Assembly (NCBI RefSeq): GCF_033958435.1
Contig: NC_134152.1
Span: 25,580,001 to 25,644,000, forward strand
Length of the DNA stretch: 64,000 nt
Direction of reading: 5' to 3'
DNA from: Carettochelys insculpta
Taxonomy: Eukaryota > Chordata > Testudines > Carettochelyidae
The notes under the pieces are model-generated. The model made no database searches and was not told the DNA's origin. It worked only from the letters and a program-made list of their open reading frames with translations. Positions within the stretch are counted from its first letter, which is position 1, and the number at the start of each line of letters is the position of its first letter. Positions 11,758-22,089 of this stretch are shown here, one piece after another. The translations under genes and the position numbers were made by a program.

Positions 11758-12059
11758 TGCTATGGCTACATTACAGAGGCTATAGCAGTAAAACCATGGC
11801 ACTGCTGCTGTAGACCATAGTATACACACTTATCTCATTGAAAGAAGGCGTTTTCCATCTCTGTAGTTAACCCATCCCTCCCAGAGGCAATAAATAGATT
11901 GACAGAAGAATTTTTCTATTGACCTCAAGGTGTCTATACCAGAGCTTAGGTCTGATTAAATCTGTCTCCTGGAAGAGGGTGCAGAGGGGAAGGGGTGAAT
12001 GTCGTACATTGCTGGGTCACCCAAGGACATTGACCTGAATTTTAGGTGTCGATCAGGCC
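11758..12059. mobile_element. Probable Harbinger-like MITE
   Basis: Starts TGCTATGGCTACATTACAG and ends TAGGTGTCGATCAGGCC, with TTA and TTG flanks. The termini are diverged from the GGCTATGTCTACAC type. The interior carries GTTAACCCATCCCTCC and ATTGACAGAAGAATTTTTC motifs also seen in this style of MITE. Confidence 0.55.
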
Positions 12060-12064
12060 TTGGA

Positions 12065-13850
12065 CATGTTTGAAAATTCTATCCCATATTGCTAAGAGAT
12101 GGGTTATACTGTGTGTTTTTCAGCTTTCATGCCTTACCCCCGCCCCTTCCAAGGGCTTACAGTTTGATTATTGTTTAACCAACACAACGGACATTTTTAA
12201 GAGCCTGTGCTAAAAACAAGTCTTGAACTTGAGTGAAGTGGCTGGTTTACAGATAGCTGAATCTCACTGGGAGGAGCATGCAGAATTGTGCTGCAGATTT
12301 TATTCAATCTGAAATCACTTTCTCATGCTTCCGACTATAAATCCATCAGTTGTTGCTTTACTGAGCTAGACATGTGGGATTTTTTTTAATATGCAGGGAC
12401 AAGCACAATTAAAAATAAGTGTGTGTCCTCTAGTCTTCTCCAGGAAAACACTAACAATGTTTGCCAACTGATTACAGCAATAGCCATTCTAGGTAGTGGA
12501 ACCAGTCCCCTACTAGATTTTACTTGGCAAGATTTCAGGAAGAATAAGAAAAGCTCTGTATTTTGCACCCACTGGACTCTCAGAAATGCCACTATTGTCT
12601 GCACTGTTTTTATTCTTGCTTCTCCTTCACAATAGCCCATCTCACTGTATACTTGCCGTCTTTGTCCAGCTTGACATTTGGTCCCACACCCTGGTGCCTG
12701 GCTTGAAGAGGACCAAGTAGGAGTTGGCCAATTGTGTGTTTTTAAACTGTTCCACTTGATAAAAGTGCCGTAAGCCATTTCTGAATGTCAGATGATTTCA
12801 CCTTCTGTGTTATGCCACAACCAACCCACTTCTATGGGCTGTCTGCATACAGTAAGGTGCATTTACAAGACGTCCTCCTTCATACTATAAATATGAAACC
12901 TGCAATTAAATGGGAAAAATTAAGTTGGCAAGCAGTAAATACTAAAAAGGCACCTACTTCAATGGTGTTCTGTTTCAGGTTCATCTGAAAGGACAGAAAG
13001 GGTGAGAAAGGCAGGTCACAGCTATTTCCAGAAGTAGGGGGAAGTGATTTCTAGCCCCTTGACGCCAGGAATAAGAATTTCCAGACACTAAGAAGCACTA
13101 ATGCAAAATGTATAGGGTGCCAAAGAGTTTACAACTATCATTAATTCCACCACAAAACATACATTTCAGGTAATATTAAGGGCTTGAATTAAAACCACAA
13201 TAGCAAGAAAAATCAGTGAAGGCTGAAAATCTATGTTGACACTCCAACCTTCAATCATGCTGGTGGGCAATGAAAAAATGCACCATGGGAGAAACTAACA
13301 TCAAAGTGGTTTAACTCTGAAGGAGCTGATCTTTCTGTGTTTAAATCTTACACTTCAAATGCCTTAAAATTTAGGGGTTCTTGTGATTAACTTTAATTTA
13401 TCTGTATATAAATCCCAACTCCCCCCAAACCAAAGCAGTACAGTAACTGTTACTTACATTTCATTTTATAGTCTTCCTAATTACACTCATTTCCCCCAAT
13501 AGCCACCATGCACAGTCAGTTAAACACACAGTTGAAACACCTTAAATTGCATACTTTGCCCATATGGAGTAAATGAATAATGAGGGGGTTGTTTAAATGC
13601 AAATTCTTGACATGAAGGAGCAATTCAGAAAAGGAAAAAGTGTTAGTTCCTGACTTATTGACCATGTCAACTGTAACAGCTCCTTCAGCATTAATGTGAG
13701 TGCCACCAGAGACAATGGAGAGCAGAGGTGGGGCTTGTTTTGGTTGTTTCTTAATTACTCAGCTTCAAGTTCTGGAGTTCCTGACTGAATGGGTTGTAAT
13801 CAGGGGAGCTGACAGATTTGCTGGGCTTCAGGACTAGGTGTGGGGAGGTG
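12065..13850. other. Unique AT-rich sequence
   Basis: No gene or repeat recognised. The minus-strand frame 12386-12778 (130 codons) has no recognisable domain and no support. Confidence 0.4.
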
Positions 13851-13855
13851 CTGTC

Positions 13856-14105
13856 CCTGACCTGCTCCTTCTGTGCTCCTGGAAAGGGTGGGGCCTCAAG
13901 CAAAGCCAGCCCACGTCATTGCCTGGAGTGCGCCACACCATGGCTCCACCACCCTCTGGCTGCCCACAGCGCTGCCCACAGCATACTACACAGTGCTGCA
14001 ACAGCAATTTAAAGGGTCCGGGGCTCTGACCACTGCAGTTCCTGTTGTAGCAGTGGTGGCAGCTGGGATCCCCAAGGCAATAGCCCTCTTTGCCTCCCCC
14101 AACCC
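13856..14105. repeat. GC-rich repeat, relative of 38528-38850
   Basis: Contains CAATTTAAAGGGTCCGGGGC, answered by GAGCCCCAGCCCTTTAAATC in the opposite orientation at 38630-38650. Both segments are islands of GC-rich sequence in AT-rich surroundings, so they probably belong to one DNA-transposon family. No ends were established. The overlapping short frames at 13818-14109 are interior sequence. Confidence 0.45.
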
Positions 14106-14109
14106 CTAA

Positions 14110-15005
14110 TTGTAATGGCTCAGCAGGTGTAAGTTTTCTGAAGTTACAAACTCCCTATAAAATCCAAAAACCTTTTACTGTATATATTTGGATGCTTATA
14201 ACTCGTGTTCCCAACCTTTTTCAAGTGTTCTCAGTAAAATGAAAATAAATCCCTTTAAGCAACTTCCTATCAGGAAAATGCTGAGATAAAATTGGGAGTT
14301 GACCGCCTATTCATGGAACCTAACACAGCTCTGTTTGCATCAGTGCTTTCCCCAGTCAAGGATCTGTCCCATGTGTTCCATCGTACCAAATTCAGCTTGG
14401 TGGAGCCAACTTTCAGATCAAGTTTTCATTTTTGCACCCCCACTTTTGCACACATAACCAGTCATTTTGGCAACCAGCTATACACCTTACATATGCAAAA
14501 CAACAATAGCACCTAGCTCTTATGAAGATACTCTTGTTTGCCCATCTACACAGGAGCACACGGAGCTGTACAATCGCAGTTTGAGGCCGAGTGAAAATAC
14601 GGCCAAGTTAAATCAGTTAAATATATTATTTCAGATCTCCTTCTTTCCTGTTTAAACATAGGGAGCCAAATTATTCTCCATGTGTTTTCTCTTCTATGCT
14701 CCACCATGGATTCAGCAAGGGATTTCAGAACATGTGAAATTCCACTGATGTAAAGTCAAGTATGGGAAGCATGTTCAAATAATTTCCTGACCTGGAACAT
14801 AAATATATGCATATACATCCTCTCCCTGATCTCCAAACACATTATATACGTGCTATTTAGATAGTACTGTTTTTTTTACCCAGTGTATGTGCACGGAGAT
14901 CTATATTATTCTGTAAACACAGTGGTTTTGTTTTCTTGTTTCTAAAGAGATGGAGCCAAACGCATGAGCCAGTGAAAGCACAGGCTTTTATAGTTTGATA
15001 GTGCA
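14110..15005. other. Unassigned sequence
   Basis: TTCCCAACCTTTTTCAAGTG near 14208 may be a remnant hAT end. Nothing else is recognised. Confidence 0.35.
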
Positions 15006-15512
15006 ATGTATCAGAGAGGTAGCCAAGTTAGTCTGTATATTCAAAACCATAAAAAGTCCTGTGGCACCTTATAGACTAACAGATATTTTGGAGCATAAGC
15101 TTTTGTAAGCAAAGACCCACTTCAACAGAAGCATGAGTGGAGGGCGGGGGGTGGGGGGGCACGGTTTCAAAGGAGGATTTAAAGAGAGAGTTTCGGTCAA
15201 GGGGAGGACCAGAGGTGACAAGGTCTATTCAGTCAGGGCGGGTGTGGCCCACTATCGGCAATTAATGAGGAGTTGTGAACATTAACAGAGGAGAAACTGC
15301 TTTTGTAATGGGCCAACCATTCCCAGTCTCTGTTCAATCCTTCATTGATGGAGTTAAATTTGCGAATGAATTGCATCTCTGCAGTTTCTCTTTGCAGTTT
15401 ATTTTTGAATTTTGTTGTTGTTGTAGGACCGGTACTTTTAAATCTGTTACTGAGTGTCCAGAGAGATTGAAGTGAACCTGTAGGAGAACACTTCAATCTC
15501 CCTGGACACCTA

Positions 15513-16226
15513 AGCTACGTCTACACGTGAAGCCTACATCGAAGTAGCCTATTTCGATGTGGAGACATCGAAATAGGCTATTTCGATGAATAACATCTAC
15601 ACGTCCTCCAGGGCTGGCAACGTCGATGTTCAACATTGACGTTGCGCAGCACCACATCGAAATAGGCGCTGCGAGGGAACGTCTACACACCAAAGTAGCA
15701 CACATCGAAATAAGGGTGCCAGGCACAGCTGCAGACAGGGTCACAGGGCGGACTCAACTGCAAGCCGCTCCTTTAAAAGGCCCCTCCCAGACACACTTGC
15801 ACTAAACAGCACAAGATCCACAGAGCCGACAACTGGTTGCAGACCCTGTGCATGCAGCATGGACCCCCAGCTGCAGCAGCAGCAGCAGCCAGAAGCCCTG
15901 GGCTAAGGGCTGCTGCACAGGGTGACCATAGATCCCCGCAGGGGCTGGAGAGAGAGCGTCTCTCAACCCCTCAGCTGATGGCCGCCATGGAGGACCCCGC
16001 AATTTCGATGTTGCGGGACGCGCAACGACTACACGTTCCCTACTTCGACGTTGAACGTCGAAGTAGGGCGCTATTCCCATCCCCTCATGGAGTTAGCGGC
16101 TTTGACGTCTCGCCGCCTAATGTCAATGTTAACATCGAAATAGCGCCCAACACGTGTAGCCGTGACGGGCGCTATTTCGAAGTTAGTGCCGCTACTTCAA
16201 AGTAGCGTGCACGTGTAGACACGGCT
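15513..16226 (+). mobile_element. Harbinger-like element, 714 bp, CTA duplication
   Basis: Starts AGCTACGTCTACACGTG and ends CACGTGTAGACACGGCT. CTA flanks both sides (15510-15512 and 16227-16229), and the host foldback arm can be closed across it, so the boundaries are firm. Both ends are made of repeated TTCGAAATAG / CTATTTCGATG modules. The middle (about 15730-16020) is not palindromic and is shared with 18192-18901. A MITE with a unique core of this kind is usually an internally deleted derivative of an autonomous element or has captured foreign sequence. Confidence 0.92.
15837..16205 (+). other. Open frame in Harbinger-like core, shared with second copy
   Basis: A 122-codon frame with a polyalanine run (residues 11-17, from a CAG/GCA tract) and the stretch LSTPQLMAAMEDPAISMLRD around residues 41-60. 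The inner ATG at about 15985 sits in GCCGCCATGG, a strong vertebrate initiation context. The copy at 18516-18818 is open in the same frame through this region despite losing one CAG unit. Beyond LHVP the two diverge in frame, where the sequence enters the repeated TTCGAAGT modules. It may be the start of a transposase-associated gene or captured host exon sequence. No domain is recognised. Confidence 0.3.
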
Positions 16227-16699
16227 CTAGTAACAGATTTAAAAGTACAAGTCCTACAACAGCAACAACAAAAACAACAACAAAATTATTTCAGAGCTGC
16301 AATTAATTTGCAAATTTGACTCTATCACCCAAGGATTGAACAGAGACTGAATGTGGTTGGCCCATTACAAAAGCAGTTTCTCTGCTCTTGTTGTTCACAC
16401 GTCCACATTAACTACTGATAATGGGCCACATCAGCCCTGACTGAACTGACTTCATTTCCCCTCTCTTAATATTCACAACTCCATATTAACTGCTGATCAT
16501 GGGCCACATCCACCCTGACTGAATACACTTTGTCAGCTCTGGCCCTCCCCTTGACTGAGACACCCTCTTTAAATCCTCCTTTGAAACCCGCCCTCACCCC
16601 CACCCCCACTCATGCACCTAATGAAGCGGGTCTTTGCCCATGAAAGCTATTGGTCCAAAATATCTGTTAGTCTATAAAGTGCCACAGGACTCCTTGTTA

Positions 16700-17200
16700 T
16701 TAGTCCAATATAATGTAGTGTGTATCTAAAAGCTTTTACTACTAGATTTATGCTTTGCCAACAATGCATTTGACCCGGTAAAAATGACAACTAAAAGGTT
16801 ACATATCAACATTCACTTTCCTTTGCCATTAGACAGATTGTGTGTCTTTGAACCGTTAAATTTTTGTTTTCAGTTACAGCATTAGAAACTGCATTTACCA
16901 ACTCAGAATTGTTATTCTGATTGTATTTTCAATACCTCTGGGAAAAGTTGTTCACAAGAAAGTTTAAAATTAAAATGAAATTCTACATTTCCTTGCAATT
17001 TTTATAGAGATTTGGGGGGTGGGGGGAAGAAATTCTAACATATTTTCTCCATAACCATCTTCAGAGTCTTTTACAATCCTTTACTAGAGCTTTGCAGCAA
17101 TAACTTCCCTCTGATTCTGAGTTCTTTTACCAAGACAGCTAGGATTGAAATCAAAATTAGAGGAAAAGTTTCGGGGTAGAGTATTTTTCCTTGTTACAGT
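16700..17200. other. AT-rich unassigned sequence
   Basis: No gene or repeat recognised. Confidence 0.4.
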
Positions 17201-17202
17201 GA

Positions 17203-17471
17203 GACTATATCTACACTAGAAGTATCTGTCAACAAAAGCATCTGTCAGAAGAGATGTCCCGACAAAACTTCTGCTGACAGATCACATCTACACATAAGAG
17301 TAGATCAATCTTTCGCTCTGTTGACTAAAGGGCCTTTGGAGCATCTACACAGCTTGTTTGTCAACAGTTTCCGTCAACAAAATGCATTTTGGTTTTTTTG
17401 TGGATGCTCCGCACTTTTTGTCAACAAAAACCCTAGTTTTGTCTACAAAACTCTCCAGTGTAGACATAGCC
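17203..17471. mobile_element. Harbinger-like MITE
   Basis: Starts GACTATATCTACACTAG and ends CCAGTGTAGACATAGCC, with TGA and TAA flanks. Interior TGTCAACAAAAG and CTGACAGATCACATCTACAC motifs place it with 2840-3198 and 24822-25138. Confidence 0.85.
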
Positions 17472-17474
17472 TAA

Positions 17475-18188
17475 GAGTGAGAGTAATAGTTACAAATCAC
17501 ACAAAACAAAATTCTTCCAGATTTAATTAAATAATTGATTACTTTAATGGCCAGAAGAGAACAATTGGTTCCTTATTCTGTTGTACATGCCAAAAAGAAT
17601 TTTAGCACTGAATGCCTGGGCTACATCCTCAGCTGGTGCAAACTTGCAAGCATGGTCCCACCTCTAGCGTTGAAAAGAATGGTCAATTTCTTTCTGGTTG
17701 TTTTATTGACCACGCAAGAAAATAAACAAAAGTAAAGTTATTTTAAAGATCACTGTTACTTGAGAGAAAAAATATTAAATCTTCCCTGTCTAAAGCCACA
17801 GTGCTGCTTAGGGAAGTAATAGGTTTCCACCACGCAATATAAGCATTTCAGTGAGCAACTCCTCCAGTCTGACTGTACGACTTTTTTGGTGGTTGAGCCA
17901 AAGGTTTATGCTGAGTTTCTAGGGGGAGGAAAGAAAACTTTAAAGAAAGCAAAGTTGCCATGTGCACCTCATGGATTGCAGAATCTATACAGAGCAGGCA
18001 AGGCTAGGAGGCTTATTGCAATGGTTTGTGCTTCCTGTACTTCTATAAGCCCTACTTTTGCGATTAACTCCACCTGGGCAGAGACCCATCCAAGTCACTG
18101 GTGGCTTCTTGTGGATGAAGAATACTCCTATGCACTGCAGCTGGAGGATTGCAGCTCCGCAAAACACAATGGAAACTATTTTGCTATC
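17475..18188. other. Unassigned sequence
   Basis: No gene or repeat recognised. The frame 17886-18272 (128 codons) runs into the adjacent MITE and has no recognisable domain. Confidence 0.4.
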
Positions 18189-18191
18189 CTT

Positions 18192-18901
18192 GGCTACGTC
18201 TACACGTGCACCCAACTTCGAAATAGCTTATTTCGATGTTGCGACATCGAAATAGGCTATTTCGATGAATAACGTCTACACGTCCTCCAGGGCTGGCAAC
18301 GTCGATGTTCAACTTCGACGTTGCTCAGCCCAACATCGAAATAGGCACAGCGAGGGAACGTCTACACGCCAAAGTAGCACACATCGAAATAAGGGAGCCA
18401 GGCACAGCTGCAGACAGGGTCACGGGGCGGACTCAACAGCAAGTCGCTCCCTTAAAGGGCCCCTCCCAGACACACTTTCATTAAACAGTGCAAGATACAT
18501 AGAGCCAACAACTAGTTGCAGACCCTGTATATGCAGCACGGACCCCCAGCTGCAGCAGCAGCAGCCAGAAGCCCTGGGCTAAGGGCTGCTGCCCACGGTG
18601 ACCACAGAGCCCCGCAAGGGCTGGAGAGAGAGTATCTCTCAACCCCCCAGCTGATGGCCGCCATGGAGGACCCCACTATTTCGATGTTGCGGGACGCGGA
18701 TCGTCTACACGTCCCTACTTCGATGTTGAACGTCGAAGTAGGGCGCTATTCCCATCCCCTCATGGGGTTAGCGACTTCGACGTCTCGCCACCTAACGTCG
18801 ATTTCAACTTCGAAATAGCGCCCAACACGTGTAGACGTGACGGGCGCTATTTCGAAGTTACTGCCGCTACTTCGAAGTAGCGTGCACGTGTAGACGCAGC
18901 T
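18192..18901 (+). mobile_element. Harbinger-like element, 710 bp, second copy
   Basis: Starts GGCTACGTCTACACGTGC and ends GCACGTGTAGACGCAGCT, flanked by CTT on both sides (18189-18191 and 18902-18904). It aligns over its full length with 15513-16226 in the same orientation, with mostly point differences and one CAG unit fewer. Its terminal inverted repeats are less eroded than those of the first copy (TTCGAAGTAGCGTGCACGTG at the right end). Confidence 0.92.
18516..18818 (+). other. Open frame in second Harbinger-like core
   Basis: A 100-codon counterpart of the frame at 15837-16205. The polyalanine run is one residue shorter and LSTPQLMAAMEDPTISMLRD is present. Differences over the shared 75 or so codons are a handful of substitutions. 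Coding status is unknown. Confidence 0.3.
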
Positions 18902-18954
18902 CTTATGTGATAGTGACACACAACTTGACTTTTGAGAGTGACTACAAGTCGTCA

Positions 18955-19000
18955 CTTACAGATCCAGACTAACACAGCTACCCCTCCAATACAAGTGGTC
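18955..19000. repeat. Fragment of foldback/retroposon family
   Basis: AGATCCAGACTAACACAGCT then ACCCCTCCAATAC is the reverse complement of the left head of the 15008 element (GTATCAGAGAGGTAGCC...TTAGTCTG), so this is a short detached end. Confidence 0.6.
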
Positions 19001-19371
19001 AGACTCTTTTCTAACTACAACAAAGTTATGAGTCACAAGGGGAAACTAGCTAAGTTATGACAAACATCTAGCTATTGGAAAGAGAGGGCAATCATTCTTT
19101 ACAAATGGGTAGCAAGTGTTCATCTGGTCTGCCATGTAAGCAGGCTGGATACATTCCTTCAAGTGAAAATGGTGAAAAGCGCTCCTGCAGTGTGCCCCAA
19201 ATAGTTCTTCCTCCAGCTCTCCAATCTTGCATTATCACTTGTTTGCTCTTATCTAATCAGGATTGTCTATGCCTCAGAGCAGAGACCCTTGGCCTGACTT
19301 GCCTCTCATTACACCAGTGCCCAGTAGCTCCAACTGTTACATAAGCAACATAGAAGTGGCCATTAGTCTGC

Positions 19372-19445
19372 GTTCTAACAAAACAAACCAGCAGTCATGT
19401 AGCACTTTAAAGACTAACCAAATAATTTGTTACATGTTACGAAAG
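19372..19445. repeat. Retroposon/foldback family end
   Basis: AACAAAACAAACCAGCAGTC followed by TGTAGCACTTTAAAGACTAAC is the reverse complement of the end of the insert at 20680-20793 and of 53556-53660. Confidence 0.7.
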
Positions 19446-19844
19446 CTGTACAGTTCTGCAGAGAGAGCACCAATATAATAGTCCCACAGGGAACAGGGCT
19501 GACTCTCAGGAAACTTGCATTCGTTTCCCAGTTCAGCCACCCATGTAGGCAAGACATTCATTCAGTTTTAAACTGGTCAGTCCTCTTTTTGAATGGTTTT
19601 TTTCCCTCATACAGTACTGAGACAAAATTAGACTTGGTTTTGTCCAGGATCATACTGGGAACAACATTTTGAACAGTGTATCCTTTTCTACCACTACTAG
19701 CAATGTGCACTCTTTAAAATGAGGTCATCTGTGCAGTGGGACCTCTACATACCATGCATGTGAAGTCATACTGGCAGGGTGGGCCCCCGGTATTCTTAGA
19801 AGTAATGGAATATCCAGTATTCTGAATATGGGAGAGTGGCCGGG

Positions 19845-19980
19845 CTAAACAGACATCCTCGGGCAGGTCACATAATCTACTCCGTGCTTCAGTTCCCTGT
19901 CTGTAAAATACTTCCCTACCTCATAGGGGTGTTGTGAAGCTAAAGTCCATCCATGATTGTGAGGTGCTTAGGTACAGCCA
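19845..19980 (+). repeat. MIR-type SINE remnant
   Basis: GGGCAGGTCACATAATCTAC, CTTCAGTTCCCTGTCTGTAA, CTACCTCATAGGGGTGTTGT and GAGGTGCTTAGGTACAGCC match the MIR core in order, on the plus strand. MIR-type SINEs are ancient in amniotes. Confidence 0.8.
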
Positions 19981-20667
19981 AGATAGATAAACAAGGAAAC
20001 AGGCTATCAGCAAGAGTTCCAGGCATATCTCTTCTTCTAATATTGTTCCACCGTTGTTGTTATTATAAATTAATTATGTCTATTAAGATGGTGCTAAAGA
20101 GCCAACCAAGTGTGGGGCCCTGTTGAGGTAGGCACTTTGCAAATGCACTGAATCAAAGTTAGCAAGAAATTGGGTACTGACACTTTGTTATCTTAAGCAA
20201 ATGTTGAGAGAAGCACAGAATGACCAGCAGCAAAACAGTTCATGGGATCACACAAAGTCTATTTACATCTGTAAAACTTCGTCTGTTTGCACCAGGAAAC
20301 ATTTTTAGCAAATAACTTTATTTATAACTTTTGCATAAGCATTCCAGTCACTGGTGGTCTGTAAGTTTCAACATACATTATTTAGAAAAGAAATTCTTTA
20401 CCCAAAAGACCCACCCAGATCCTACTGCACCAGCTGGTACCAAGTGATAGTTTTTGTAGCTGTGAACTCATTTTTGTTTTGACACTCAGATAATGCTCTT
20501 TGATTTCACAATGAAAACAATATATTTTCTTGCTCTATCTACCTCCAATAAAGTTTTACAAGCAGTAAATTGGACCAGAGAGCCGCTCTCTTCCTGTGGT
20601 TGCCTTTGAATGCTTCTTTTTGATGCCTACCACACAGATATCTCCCTGATGAATTATAATAAGGAAC
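19981..20667. other. Mostly unassigned, possible L2/SINE tail
   Basis: Positions 20046-20150 (TTGTTGTTATTATAAATTAA, then AGGTAGGCACTTTGCAAATG) resemble the tail of an old L2/CR1-mobilised SINE. The rest is unassigned. Confidence 0.35.
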
Positions 20668-20679
20668 ATTCTTAATGCA

Positions 20680-20793
20680 TTAGATGAGCTTTCATGGGAC
20701 AGACCCACTTCTTCAGGGTCTGTCCCACAAAAGCTCACCTAATAAATTATTTTGTTAGTCTTTAAAGTGCTACTTGACTGCTTTTATGTTTTT
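20680..20793. mobile_element. Retroposon insert with 12-bp target duplication
   Basis: Twelve bases, ATTCTTAATGCA, occur at 20668-20679 and again at 20794-20805, exactly bracketing this 114-bp insert. The insert holds a hairpin (GAGCTTTCATGGGACAGACC / GGTCTGTCCCACAAAAGCTC) and then GTTAGTCTTTAAAGTGCTAC, ending T-rich. A direct repeat of this length is typical of target-primed retroposition, not of the DNA transposons elsewhere here. Confidence 0.85.
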
Positions 20794-20805
20794 ATTCTTA
20801 ATGCA

Positions 20806-21820
20806 AATACTTAGGTTAGATATCTAGTCTAAACTGTAAAGTTTGCGAGACAGATTGGCACTAGGAATGGTACATTTGTTAAATAAACAGGGATATTCCT
20901 GGAAAGGAGGAACTCTGGGTTAAATCTACATTAAAAACAACCTGTCCCAGAACCTCCTTGGCACCCCATGCCTCATCTCTTCCGCCTGGTGCTGACAGCC
21001 AACCCTGCCCCCTCCCTCCTGGGATTGCCATGGCAAGCTTTCAAGTTCCACAGGTGGCATAACAAGAACAGATCAGAGTCCCTCTACAGAAGTTTGTCAT
21101 GCTGCATTCCAATCATAGAATGGAAATCCTTGAGAAGGGACAACTCAGGCCCTCTACCTCCAACAAGTCCTCCTGGGGTCCACTCAGGCTGATCCTTGTT
21201 TTTAAGAAGCCAACACAAAATAAATCTTTCTAAATAAAATCATTCCCATGATCAATGAGCAGGTAAGATGAAACAAAGCCAATCAGATAATTACATTTCT
21301 GATGCTTGCCACAGGGAAGACAGAAAATGTTGAGTGTATGATATATAATGTGCTTGCCTGCTACTTTCAAAATGGAATGTTGGGAAGATGTTTTGTAAAT
21401 GGTGTGTTTAAAATCCAAGAAAGCGGTTAGCTTTCTTCTTTGAGCCTGATTTATCACGGAATCTTCCAGCTTTACTCACTGATTTGTGCAGAGTTACGCT
21501 GTCACAGAACTGGAGTGATATATAAGTGAATCTTGCCCTGACAGCCCAACTTGAGGTATTCCATAGTGTGGACTAATTCTATTAGTCATTTCCTGTCTTT
21601 CTTTCCCTGTCACATAACAGGAAGTAACCAACCAAGCCACAATATGCAATTATCAGCCACTAGGTGTCTCAGTCTTATATTGCATTCAATCTAACCTTCA
21701 AGTCAAATGATTTGCCTGAATATATTTACATGGGAACACTGTCAAAAAGAACTTTGTAATCTCAGAGCCAAATTCACAGGAATGTTTCAGATTATGCAGT
21801 TTGGATCTCCCTGAAGTAAT
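20806..21820. other. Unassigned sequence
   Basis: No gene or repeat recognised. Confidence 0.4.
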
Positions 21821-21823
21821 TCA

Positions 21824-22087
21824 GGGCTTGTCCACACATTGGGGTCCTCCATGGGGTGTGATTTCTAAAAGGCACTAATGTCTTGCACATTAATTGGTCC
21901 TAATAGAGTCTGCTGATGCGCAATAAAGGTTCCCTAGTGTACTTTAACATAGTACTGTTTCAAACAATGCTACAGCTTGGTGTACACAGAGCAATTAATC
22001 CACAACACATTTGTATGCTTTAGAAATCACACACACACACACACACACAGAGTGGGCCCATTAATACCCCACTATGCAGACAAGCCC
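21824..22087. mobile_element. Harbinger-like MITE with (CA)n inside
   Basis: Starts GGGCTTGTCCACACATT and ends TATGCAGACAAGCCC, with TCA and TTA flanks. The inner repeated block TGATTTCTAAAAGGCACTAA / TTTAGAAATCAC shows the arms. A (CA)11 microsatellite has grown at 22028-22049. Confidence 0.8.
22028..22049. repeat. (CA)11 microsatellite
   Basis: Uninterrupted CA dinucleotide run inside the MITE at 21824-22087. Confidence 0.98.
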
Positions 22088-22089
22088 TT

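Larger units (their letters stand above)
15008..16697. mobile_element. 1.7 kb foldback element with a MITE inside
   Basis: The left arm (15050-15470) carries TCCTGTGGCACCTTATAGAC, then AAAGACCCACTTCA, TTTCAAAGGAGGATTTAAAG, TTGTAATGGGCCAACC and TACTTTTAAATCTGTTACTG. The same blocks return as reverse complement in the right arm (16228-16697): CAGATTTAAAAGTAC, GGTTGGCCCATTACAA, CTTTAAATCCTCCTTTGAAA, GTCTATAAAGTGCCACAGGA. A tight hairpin (GTCCAGAGAGATTGAAGTG / CACTTCAATCTCCCTGGAC) sits at the original centre, 15459-15508. A Harbinger-like MITE (15513-16226) interrupts the right arm. The left arm has extra sequence (15008-15050, AGGTAGCCAAGTTAGTCTG) that the right arm lacks. Confidence 0.88.

Noticed and set aside
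12386..12778. 130-codon minus-strand frame
   Set aside because: No domain, unremarkable composition, and no supporting splice or polyadenylation signals.
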